A stretch of DNA of 64,000 bases, from the NCBI RefSeq assembly GCF_000800015.1, contig NZ_JUGR01000002.1:620001-684000 (forward strand), in the 5' to 3' direction. This DNA comes from Terriglobus sp. TAA 43. Lineage in GTDB: Bacteria > Acidobacteriota > Terriglobia > Terriglobales > Acidobacteriaceae. This document shows, piece by piece, positions 17,899-25,409 of this stretch. A program made the position numbers and the translations under genes. Under the pieces are notes generated by a model that saw only the letters and a program-made list of their open reading frames with translations, had not been told where the DNA came from and ran no database searches. Within the stretch, counting starts at the first letter, position 1. Each line of letters starts with the position of its first letter.

Positions 17899-18489
17899 GT
17901 GTCCTGCTCGTTTCCGCTAACGGTTACGAGAGACTTCAGGTCAGTACGGGAGCCGCGCTAGTCTTAGCGCGAAACAATCCCAAACGGCAGGGTGGGAACC
18001 GAACCAAGGCCATCCGGACGCAACACAAGCTCCCCCGAACGAGCGTCGAAACGCACTCCGGGTGGTGATGGAACTTTTGTATGCGACAAGTGATGCATTC
18101 CTGCAAAGCCTCTTCGTATCAACTGCTCTTCCGGATTTGTGACCACTCTTGCCTCCGTTACAAAGGGGTGGAGGCGGGGCCGTTTACCGTCCGGTGAAGC
18201 AACTGCTGTAGTTCAGAACCTGATACCCAGCCGCCTTTCGTGACCCGATGGCCCGTAACCGGCAGCTTGCAATTCGTTACAACTAAACTCGTTACAACTA
18301 AACTTTGTTCAACCGCCCCGGCGACCTTTGCGCACGTCAGCGGCTACACTTCCCCGGCGGCGGCGAGACGCGCCAGCAGACGGGTTAAAACCTGCCCTTA
18401 TTGTGCATCACTCACCCCGTTTCTGGCTACCGCGTGACAGTCTTATAAGTCCGGCGCTACCCTTCTCCCCTGAGGAATCCCTGCCAGCT
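17899..18489. other. Intergenic region between divergent RNase E/G and GH127 genes
   Basis: About 590 bases with no convincing gene. It must hold the promoters of both flanking genes. The only distinctive structure I see is the 15-bp tandem repeat at 18274-18303. A 60-codon open frame on the minus strand at 17964-18146 lacks a ribosome site and recognisable features. Confidence 0.6.
18274..18303. repeat. Perfect 15-bp tandem repeat upstream of the GH127 gene
   Basis: TCGTTACAACTAAAC occurs twice head to tail (18274-18288 and 18289-18303), about 190 bases before the GH127 start. AT-rich direct repeats of this size can be operator half-sites, but a replication slip is equally possible. Confidence 0.7.
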
Positions 18490-20469
18490 ATGAATCTGTC
18501 CCGCCGCGACGCCCTGAAACTCGGCACCTTCTCCGCCGCCGCCACCATGCTCCCAAGCGGATTTGCCCAGGCACAAAAGCTGGCGCCCACAGCCCTCCAG
18601 CCGCTTCCGCTTGGCGAAATCAAGCCCACCGGCTGGCTCCGTCGCCAACTCCAGGTCCAGGCCGACGGTATGGGCGGCCACCTCGACGAGTTCTGGCCCG
18701 ACCTCAATAACAACAGCGGCTGGCTCGGCGGCACCGGCGAAAGCTGGGAACGCGGCCCCTACTTCCTCGACGGCCTCTATCCCCTCGCCGTCCTTCTCGA
18801 CGACCCCAAACTCAAAGCCAAGGCCAACCGCTGGGTCGAATGGACACTCACCCACCAGCAAGCCAACGGCATGATTGGCCCCGCCAGCAACAACGACTGG
18901 TGGCCCCGCATGCTCATGGTCAAAGCCCTCATCCAGCATTACGAAGCCACGGGCGACAAGCGCGTCCCGGAAGTCCTCACCAAATACTTCCACCACCAAC
19001 TGGCCGAACTCCCCACCCGCCCGCTGCAAAGCTGGGGTCTCTACCGCTGGCAGGACGCAGCGTACGGCGTTCAGTGGCTCTACGATCAAACCCACGACCC
19101 CGAACTCCCCAAACTTGCCGCGCTGCTTCAAAAGCAAGGCTTCGACTGGACCGCCGAGTTCCGCAACTTCCCATTCGAAAAAGCCACGGACAAAACCATC
19201 CTCGGCCCCCAGGGTTTTGACTCGCCACTACCCGACCGCGCCATGCAGGCCCACGGCGTCAACAACGGCATGGCGCTCAAGACTGCCGCTGTCCAGTACC
19301 GCTCCAACGGCAAGCCCGAAGAACACGCCAACTTTACCTATCAGCTAGCAACGCTGGACAAGTACCACGGCCTGCCCAACGGCATGTTCAGTTGCGACGA
19401 GCACCTCGCCGGCCCCAACCCCGTGCAGGGCACCGAACTCTGCACCGTCGTCGACACCATGTTCTCGCTTGAAGTCGCCCTCGCCACCTTCGGCGACGCC
19501 GCCATCGCAGACCGCATCGAGAAGATCGCCTACAACGCCCTCCCCGGCACTTTCACTGACGACATGTGGGCGCACCAGTACGACCAGCAACCCAACCAGG
19601 TCCAGTGCAGCCTCAACAGCAAACCCTGGAGCACCAACGGCCCCGAATCCAACCTCTACGGCCTCGAACCGCACTTCGGCTGCTGCACCGCCAACTTCCA
19701 TCAGGGCTGGCCCAAATTCGCCGCCAGCCTCGCCATGCGCACCCCGGACGACGGCTTAGCCATCACCCTCTACGCCCCGTGCGACATCAAAACCAAAGTC
19801 CGCAACACGCCCGTCCACATCACAGTAGAAACCGAGTACCCCTTCCGCGACACCGTCCGCATCACCATCCAGTCAGACAAGCCGGTTCGATTCCCGCTGC
19901 ACCTCCGCGGTCCCGCATGGACAGACGCAGCAACAGCAGCCGCCGCAGGCCAATCCACCCCACTCAAGCCCGCAGCCTTCACACCCATCACGCGCGAGTG
20001 GAAATCCGGCGACACCATCACCCTCAAACTGCCCATGCAGCCCCGAGCCACCCGCTGGTTCCACAACTCCCTCGCAATCGAACGCGGCCCACTACTCTTC
20101 TCACTCGACCCCGGCCAAAGCTGGATGAAACTCCGCGACCGCAAACCCACCGCCGACTGGCAAGTCTTCCCCACCGGTGCATGGAACTACGCACTCGCGA
20201 CGGATGAATCGACTGTCACAGATCTCAAAGTAGAAGAGAAACCAATCGGCGCACGCCCATTCGCCACAGCAACACCAGCCGTCACCATCGCAGTCACAGC
20301 CCACCAAATAGACCGCTGGCGCAGCACCGACGGAGTAGCCAACCCACTCCCAGAAAGCCCACTCGCAGGCAAAGACCTAGCCAGCGCCCGCCCACAGGAA
20401 ACCATCACACTAGTCCCCTACGCAGGAGCCAAACTCCGCATCTCCGCCTTCCCACAAATCAAGGCGTAA
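18490..20469 (+). CDS. Tat-exported GH127-family beta-L-arabinofuranosidase-like enzyme
   Basis: 659 residues. The N-terminus has a twin-arginine signal (NLSRRDALKLGTF, cleavage near AQA). The (alpha/alpha)6 barrel includes NNNSGWLGGTGESWERGPYF, and the family metal/thiol site: E316 and C318 in GTELC, then the adjacent pair C398-C399 in FGCCTAN. This matches the Glu/Cys3 zinc site of bifidobacterial HypBA1, where one cysteine is the nucleophile. Two C-terminal beta-sandwich domains follow. The likely substrate is beta-L-arabinofuranoside, but the wider DUF1680 family includes other activities. The start chosen is the ATG that begins the Tat signal. Confidence 0.88.
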   Translation: MNLSRRDALKLGTFSAAATMLPSGFAQAQKLAPTALQPLPLGEIKPTGWLRRQLQVQADGMGGHLDEFWPDLNNNSGWLGGTGESWERGPYFLDGLYPLAVLLDDPKLKAKANRWVEWTLTHQQANGMIGPASNNDWWPRMLMVKALIQHYEATGDKRVPEVLTKYFHHQLAELPTRPLQSWGLYRWQDAAYGVQWLYDQTHDPELPKLAALLQKQGFDWTAEFRNFPFEKATDKTILGPQGFDSPLPDRAMQAHGVNNGMALKTAAVQYRSNGKPEEHANFTYQLATLDKYHGLPNGMFSCDEHLAGPNPVQGTELCTVVDTMFSLEVALATFGDAAIADRIEKIAYNALPGTFTDDMWAHQYDQQPNQVQCSLNSKPWSTNGPESNLYGLEPHFGCCTANFHQGWPKFAASLAMRTPDDGLAITLYAPCDIKTKVRNTPVHITVETEYPFRDTVRITIQSDKPVRFPLHLRGPAWTDAATAAAAGQSTPLKPAAFTPITREWKSGDTITLKLPMQPRATRWFHNSLAIERGPLLFSLDPGQSWMKLRDRKPTADWQVFPTGAWNYALATDESTVTDLKVEEKPIGARPFATATPAVTIAVTAHQIDRWRSTDGVANPLPESPLAGKDLASARPQETITLVPYAGAKLRISAFPQIKA

Positions 20470-20497
20470 CAACTGATTTGGGAGCTATATGCCCAGG

Positions 20498-20893
20498 TCA
20501 TTTCGCGTAGTTGGAATATTCGACTGCGCCGTTTGGAAACCTCAGCTCCCAAATCTCGTATGCGGTGAGGTTCAAAATCTGTAACTTCAGATTGCCGGTA
20601 AACACGAACACCAGATCGCCCGTTTCGCGGTCAAGGGAAGCGCTTGTTACGGTCTTATCAGACAGTCTCAACTTGAGCTCTGCCACTGCATCAATTCGGG
20701 CAGGCATGCCATATATCTGCTGATGGTCAAAGCTGCTGTAGGACGCCATGCCGTCCTCAATCAGACGCCAGTACTCTGCCTGCAGCCACGTCCCATCCTT
20801 AAAAAGCGAATGTACTGACGCCATTCCGGGTTCGGGAAATCCATTACCAGGAGAAACCGTAACAGTAGACGACACCAAATTTGCCAGGTCCAT
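20498..20893 (-). CDS. Uncharacterised 131-residue protein
   Basis: Soluble small protein, no signal or membrane segment. It begins MDLANLVSS and ends NLTAYEIWELRFPNGAVEYSN. The C-terminal phrase 'aYEIWELRFPNG' recalls small beta-rich proteins sometimes seen as immunity partners, but the resemblance is weak and I assign no function. Base composition is lower in GC than the GH127 gene 28 bases away, which converges on it. It opens the accessory stretch 20.5-23.8 kb. Confidence 0.65.
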   Translation of the reverse strand: MDLANLVSSTVTVSPGNGFPEPGMASVHSLFKDGTWLQAEYWRLIEDGMASYSSFDHQQIYGMPARIDAVAELKLRLSDKTVTSASLDRETGDLVFVFTGNLKLQILNLTAYEIWELRFPNGAVEYSNYAK

Positions 20894-20972
20894 TTCGAAT
20901 CACCTTACAGCAATGAACACAGGCATAAGACAAGCTCTCTGATTCAGGACTAAATTCTGCATTACTCCTAAA

Positions 20973-21407
20973 TCACAGAACTTTGCCAAAATTGTCAGGG
21001 ATAGGAAACGACTTCGCTTCTGTGCCCGGATATACCGAATGCAGCAACCACTGCTGCGTAGCACCCGAGCCTTTTATTTGCGGATTCGTTCGGGCAGCGT
21101 TGAACAGCGCTTGATGACATTTCCGAACGGGATCAACTTGTTCCGGCGTGAGTGGAAGTATGGGACTGCCATCGATGCCCTCATCCAAAGAGAGCGCGGA
21201 AAGGCAATCGCGATATACCTTGCATCTGCCTTCAATGACGTGGGCCGGATCATCGCCCGCTTGGGGCACGCACCAATGAATAGTGGACGGTTGTGTCCTG
21301 ATACTCCTGTACACGTCTTGACTGGTCTGTGCGCTAACGGGTGAGGTGAAAAAAGCAATGATTGCTACAAACATGAAACTTAGAGATCCGCGGTCTGGTT
21401 GTCGCAT
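20973..21407 (-). CDS. Small secreted protein of unknown function
   Basis: 144 residues with a signal peptide (SFMFVAIIAFFTSPVSA, cleavage before QTSQ). The mature part has four cysteines (HWCVP, GRCKVYRDCL, VRKCHQ), plausibly two disulfides, as expected for a periplasmic or extracellular protein. I do not recognise the family. A frame extension of 9 codons upstream exists; the ATG at 21407 is chosen because the hydrophobic core then lies at residues 10-26. GC content is below the window average. Confidence 0.6.
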   Translation of the reverse strand: MRQPDRGSLSFMFVAIIAFFTSPVSAQTSQDVYRSIRTQPSTIHWCVPQAGDDPAHVIEGRCKVYRDCLSALSLDEGIDGSPILPLTPEQVDPVRKCHQALFNAARTNPQIKGSGATQQWLLHSVYPGTEAKSFPIPDNFGKVL

Positions 21408-21564
21408 ATGTCTACTCGAAAGATAGCCTGCCAATAATAAACCGAGGTTCAGTACTCCATAAGACTCTCGACTCAGATTCGTAACGACAAGCTAGCCGAC
21501 CGTTCAGTCTCCGGTTCAAGTTTCATAACGAACTAACTGGAGCTACCAGCTTCGACCGTGAAGC

Positions 21565-21978
21565 TCAATCGATAATCTCAGCGCGTTCCGCCTTTAGACG
21601 ATCAAGACCACCCTTCATCGTTTGAATCTGCTCTTGCGAATGTCCCTGCCACTTCGTAACTTCCGCCACTACGCGAAACGGCTCACGCGATCGATAAGAC
21701 AAAGTCGGATTTCCGGGAAACTTCTTGTCCGTCAAATTCGGATCATCCACGATATCCCCGGTCGGTTCCACAACGTAAATCCTCTCCGCCCCATCACCAA
21801 CAGATAATTCCGCACCCCATATCGCGGCATCCAGCGTCCCCGTGCAATACACCCACGACAGAACTTTGCCTTCACCGAAGTTGGACGCGTAGCCAGTTGT
21901 GATCAGATCGCCGTGCTGAAGATCAGCGCGAGTGCCATGAAAGTATTGCCGACGAAACCTGCTATCCACTTCCGACAT
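21565..21978 (-). CDS. arr: NAD+-rifampin ADP-ribosyltransferase
   Basis: 137 residues, the standard Arr length. Arr inactivates rifamycins by ADP-ribosylating the C23 hydroxyl. The whole family signature is present: FHGTRADLQHGDLI, TGTLDAAIWGAELS, ERIYVVEPTGDIVDDPNLTDKK, GNPTLSYRSREP and EVTKWQGH. Residues H14, Y44 and D79 line up, with a constant offset of five, with H19, Y49 and D84 of the Mycobacterium smegmatis enzyme. It is a single gene with no integron or transposase around it. Environmental bacteria often carry chromosomal arr. Confidence 0.93.
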   Translation of the reverse strand: MSEVDSRFRRQYFHGTRADLQHGDLITTGYASNFGEGKVLSWVYCTGTLDAAIWGAELSVGDGAERIYVVEPTGDIVDDPNLTDKKFPGNPTLSYRSREPFRVVAEVTKWQGHSQEQIQTMKGGLDRLKAERAEIID

Positions 21979-22325
21979 AAGTTCGATCGCTCCTTTGAAG
22001 TGACGAAACGTCGAACCAGATCAAGCCAGCGTCAGGTCCAGACGAATCATTTTCTGCGGCGCAATCTTCCGCGCCGAATGACGATCATGAACCAACACCC
22101 GGACCTTGCGGCAAGCCCACCCGCCTCTTGTAAACTAAAGATGGGCCAGTGAGGATATCTCTCCGCCACCCACTTCAGATACAAACCTCCCACTTACATT
22201 CAAATGAACACCCGTAAGTCGACGATCCAAAAACGACGATACAGCCAAGGGACGAGAAACCCTCTCGCCACACCTGACTGCATCTCGCACACAACAATCA
22301 TCAATCGTCGGCTTCTTAGTTCGCC
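21979..22325. other. Intergenic stretch, nothing recognised
   Basis: About 350 bases between arr and the AHSA1 gene. I find no frame with a ribosome site, no strong hairpin and no repeat. It should contain the arr promoter, since arr is read leftward from its right end. Confidence 0.5.
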
Positions 22326-22826
22326 TTAAACCAACTCCGCGACAACGTCAGCAAGTTTATCGAGAGTCTCCATCCAGCCCTCAAGCTGACCGCTCTCTGC
22401 CGCGTCCTTCATAGGCTCATTGCCAATAAAGGTGAGCTTTGTCGTGCCGTCTCCAAGATCCTCAAACAGAGTCGTGTCGTAAGCCCCCTCAATAGCCTCA
22501 TGCTCTATTCCCAATTGCGCGGGATCAATCTTGTTCCCGTCCGCATCGGCAAAGTACATGAGCGAGACGATCTTCTCGTACAGCACAATCTCCAGGTACT
22601 CAATCCCGTTCCAGAACTCTTGCCCTTCCGGCGACTTCGTGCAGAAGAGCGCCTTCCCTCCCACGCGAAAATCAATCTTGCATGCAGTGGTCGTAAATCC
22701 CTTCGGCCCCCACCACTGCACAACATACTTCGGGTCTGTCCAAGCCTTCCAAACCAACTCGCGCGGAGCATCGAACACGCGCGTGATGGTCATCCGCTCT
22801 GTTTCATTTGCCATGCTGTTTCTCAT
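22326..22826 (-). CDS. SRPBCC / AHSA1-type START-fold protein
   Basis: 166 residues. ITRVFDAPRELVWKAWTDPKYVVQWWGPKGFTT is the signature of the AHSA1 (Aha1 homology) subgroup, a hydrophobic-ligand-binding fold. The C-terminal helix GQLEGWMETLDKLADVV also fits. GGAG lies 7 nt before the ATG at 22826, inside the end of the upstream ArsR gene (23-nt overlap), so the two are translationally coupled. This ArsR/AHSA1 pairing is common in bacteria, but its ligand is not known. Confidence 0.9.
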   Translation of the reverse strand: MRNSMANETERMTITRVFDAPRELVWKAWTDPKYVVQWWGPKGFTTTACKIDFRVGGKALFCTKSPEGQEFWNGIEYLEIVLYEKIVSLMYFADADGNKIDPAQLGIEHEAIEGAYDTTLFEDLGDGTTKLTFIGNEPMKDAAESGQLEGWMETLDKLADVVAELV

Positions 22827-23154
22827 TTCTGATCTCCTCTTTCTTCAGTTGAGTTACAACCGCATCCAGCCTGTCCAAACGCTCTTCCCAAAGCCGACGA
22901 TAGTTAGAAGCCCAGTCACTAACCGTCTTAATGGCCTCTGGCCGAAGCGAGCACACACTCTCACGCCCACGCTTCGTCTTCACGACAATCCGTGCACGCA
23001 CAAGAACGGCAATGTGTTTCGAAATCATCTGCTGCGACACATCAAATCGCTCAGTCAACCCATGTACCGAATCCGGCCCTCGCGCAAGCCGCTCAACCAT
23101 GGCTCGCCGAGTCGGATCCGATAAAGCCGCAAATGTAGTGTCCAATCGATTCAC
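22804..23154 (-). CDS. ArsR-family winged-helix transcriptional regulator
   Basis: 116 residues with FAALSDPTRRAMVERLARG and the recognition helix SQQMISKHIAVLVRAR, followed by the wing (KTKRGRESVCSL). It lacks the metal-binding CxC typical of ArsR/SmtB sensors, as is usual in regulators paired with AHSA1 proteins. The start could be a GTG at 23154 (chosen, giving the common N-terminus xNRLD) or a TTG at 23160; neither has a clear ribosome site. It probably autoregulates the two-gene operon. Confidence 0.88.
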   Translation of the reverse strand: MNRLDTTFAALSDPTRRAMVERLARGPDSVHGLTERFDVSQQMISKHIAVLVRARIVVKTKRGRESVCSLRPEAIKTVSDWASNYRRLWEERLDRLDAVVTQLKKEEIRNEKQHGK

Positions 23155-23261
23155 AACCAAATGGTAGTGGATTGTTGCCAGATGTCAAGGCGAAAACTTA
23201 GGCACACATGCAGGACGAAATATGGGAACGCCCGTAAAGCTGACGGCGTGGAGTTTCCGAA

Positions 23262-23813
23262 TCAGTCTTCGTATGCCAATGCGTCCAGCACCTCGAGTTT
23301 TGTGGCTCGCCATGCGGAACAAGAACTAGCCAAGAAGAATACTGAAGCAGCAATCATTCCGGCAGGCAGCCAAAAACTGTAGGGAGTCCGCAACACAAAC
23401 AAGCCACCAAGAACAGTTGAAATCAGCCATTCATGAAAATAGGCAAGTACGATTCCAGCAATCGTTCCCGGCAGAGCTACGAGGAGTGTCTCTTGAAGAA
23501 GGAGCGTGAGGATGAAGAACAGTGATCCACCCAAAACTCGGAGAATCGCAAATTGTCGCGTGCGTTCTCTCACCTGGGAGAATCTGTTAATCGCCATGAA
23601 AAGAAAGGTCGATCCCGTTGCAACCCAAGCTACAGCAACAACCATGAACCGCACCGCAACGATCAGCCTATTAGGATGACTCGCTGGATCAAGCGACGCT
23701 CCAGCTAAAGTCAGCATCATCATGACTGCCAGCGCTATTCCTAGCGAGTTCAACGCGGCTTGCTGAGTGTTATGACGGAGGTGTTCCGTCACCACAGGAT
23801 GAACGGAGATCAT
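23262..23813 (-). CDS. Orphan minimal FtsX-like permease
   Basis: 183 residues, four predicted membrane helices (about 22-40, 50-72, 95-120, 145-168). The block RTRQFAILRVLGGSLFFILTLLLQETLLVALPGTIAG and the ending EVLDALAYED are those of MacB/FtsX-type ABC permeases. Here, however, the large periplasmic domain is absent and helix 1 is followed almost directly by the C-terminal three-helix core. No ATPase gene is adjacent. It may be a remnant of a full-length permease or a minimal one; the frame itself is intact. Confidence 0.65.
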   Translation of the reverse strand: MISVHPVVTEHLRHNTQQAALNSLGIALAVMMMLTLAGASLDPASHPNRLIVAVRFMVVAVAWVATGSTFLFMAINRFSQVRERTRQFAILRVLGGSLFFILTLLLQETLLVALPGTIAGIVLAYFHEWLISTVLGGLFVLRTPYSFWLPAGMIAASVFFLASSCSAWRATKLEVLDALAYED

Positions 23814-23874
23814 TTGACTCGTAGCATATCAACACTGGGATTCAACTCATCTCAAGTTTGAAACGTGGCTAACT

Positions 23875-23932
23875 TCACAGCGCGAAGCTCATACGCGCAA
23901 AGTGTGTCTTCGTTCATGGACAGGGCTTTAGC
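23875..23932. repeat. REP-like palindromic repeat remnants
   Basis: Contains GCGAAGCTCATACG and CAGGGCTTTAGCC, both also found in the hairpin array at 26930-27250 (and the second, reversed, near 58620). It lies just after the stop of the UvrC-like gene. Confidence 0.55.
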
Positions 23933-25229
23933 CTTGACGTTCCTCCACTGCAGCAGAAACAGTTTCAACCGCTGAGGGAGGCCCCGACACCAGCTTCGCC
24001 GCAGCCCGCACCATCCTCCGCACAGGCCACTCACCACGAGCCATAAAGAAGATCGCGCCCACCCGCTGCTTCTCCGGTCGGTAATACCAACGCTTCAACA
24101 GCGACAACTGATCCCCAAGCTCCACCATGTCGCGCGCACCCGCAGCACCATCAAACAAATGCGCAACAGCAGCAAGCATTCGCTCCTCTGCTGAACCAGA
24201 AGACGAACCACCAGAAGCAGCACCCCCCTCAAGCGGAGTCGCCGCCAACATCATCGGCTGCGCAAACAAGCTGGACCCAACCTCCGCCTGCTCCTTCGCC
24301 AACCGCACCCCAAGCAACGACACCCGCTCCGGCCCGCGGAAACATCCATCCGCAAAACTCCACACCGCCACATGCGGCGCATCATCCTCCGCACGCGAAG
24401 GACAAGGCATCACCAACACTGTCTTCAACTCACTCAACGGCTGCACCAACTCATCCGCAAACGCAGCTGCGGCCTTCACCTTCGCAATGCGTCCATGCAC
24501 CGCCGCTGCCTGCTCAAACTCCATCGCGGCAGAAGCCTCATCGCGCTCCGACTCAAGAGCCGCAATGCGAGAGCCACCATGCGTCTGTAAAAAACTCAAC
24601 ATAGCCGTGCATTCCGCGCTGTACTCCTCATCGCTGCATCGCTTCTGGCACGGAGCCATACACTTCTTCATCTCGCCATAAATGCAACCTGGATCATCCA
24701 CCGAAGGATGCAGCTCCATGTAGCAACGACGAATCAAAAACAACTCCTCAACCGCCTCGCAATACCGCTCCGCAGCAGTGCGAGAAGCAAACGGCCCAAA
24801 CGTCGTCGTCAACGACCGCCGACGCAAATGGTTCGTCACATAAATCCGCGGATAAGCATTCTCGGCTGCAAACCGAATCGTGAACGGAGGCGACAACCGC
24901 ATCCGCTTCCGCGCCTCATCCGCACCAAACGCCAGGTGCATCGCGCGATACAGCAACAGCAACGACTCAAACTCGCTGCCCGCCTCACGCCATGCAATCC
25001 GCGCAATGCGATCGCGCAGATTCAGCCGTTTCGTCTGCCCCTCCGCAGGCTCCAGCAAACGCTGCAACCGCCGGCGCACATTCGCACTCTTCATCAAATG
25101 CGGGCGATCCGTAGCACTATGCCCGAACAGTCCCACCACAGCAGGCCCCGCAGGCAACTGCCGCAACGCATCCGCCGCCTGCGCCGGATCAAACGCAATC
25201 TCATGCTCGAAGATGGGTTCCACTGCCAC
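23928..25229 (-). CDS. UvrC/Cho-like protein lacking the C-terminal nuclease, GIY-YIG degenerate
   Basis: 433 residues against about 600 for UvrC. The N-terminal domain keeps the GIY-YIG outline (AVVGLFGHSA... KSANVRRRLQRLL), but the GVY and YVG tyrosines are gone, leaving only the arginine helix. It retains the UvrC iron-sulfur-type cysteines (C169, C182, C190, C194, C198; KKCMAPCQKRC) and a UVR motif (about 222-257) that normally contacts UvrB. The RNase H-like endonuclease and HhH domains are absent. I infer a non-nucleolytic UvrC paralogue, perhaps a repair accessory; a genuine uvrC should exist elsewhere. Start is GTG at 25229. Confidence 0.82.
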   Translation of the reverse strand: MAVEPIFEHEIAFDPAQAADALRQLPAGPAVVGLFGHSATDRPHLMKSANVRRRLQRLLEPAEGQTKRLNLRDRIARIAWREAGSEFESLLLLYRAMHLAFGADEARKRMRLSPPFTIRFAAENAYPRIYVTNHLRRRSLTTTFGPFASRTAAERYCEAVEELFLIRRCYMELHPSVDDPGCIYGEMKKCMAPCQKRCSDEEYSAECTAMLSFLQTHGGSRIAALESERDEASAAMEFEQAAAVHGRIAKVKAAAAFADELVQPLSELKTVLVMPCPSRAEDDAPHVAVWSFADGCFRGPERVSLLGVRLAKEQAEVGSSLFAQPMMLAATPLEGGAASGGSSSGSAEERMLAAVAHLFDGAAGARDMVELGDQLSLLKRWYYRPEKQRVGAIFFMARGEWPVRRMVRAAAKLVSGPPSAVETVSAAVEERQG

Positions 25230-25271
25230 TCACCGATTCTAGCTGGCGCCAATGTGCGAACATGCGAAGCG

Positions 25272-25322
25272 TCGAGAACCGTACGAAGTACCACGCGTAG
25301 CGTCGAGAACGGTGCGAAGCAC
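25272..25322. repeat. Two copies of a 20-bp repeat TCGAGAACnGTnCGAAGnAC
   Basis: Copies at 25272-25291 and 25303-25322 in the gap between the UvrC-like and PQQ genes. Two further copies stand head to tail at 39368-39407. Each contains GTAC-GAA-GTAC (or its GTGC/GCAC variant), a small palindrome. Confidence 0.75.
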
Positions 25323-25409
25323 TACAATCCTCGTGTCCGCATGGCACGCACAGACCGCGTCGTGAACGCAGCCGTGACACTCGCCATGCACCTGGGAGCA
25401 AGCACAATC

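Noticed and set aside
17964-18146. 60-codon minus-strand frame in the RNase E/G-GH127 gap
   Set aside because: No ribosome site, no recognisable feature, and opposite an equally open frame.
19880-19900. GGTTCGATTCC, resembling a tRNA T-arm
   Set aside because: It lies inside the GH127 coding sequence, with no cloverleaf partners. No tRNA was found elsewhere.
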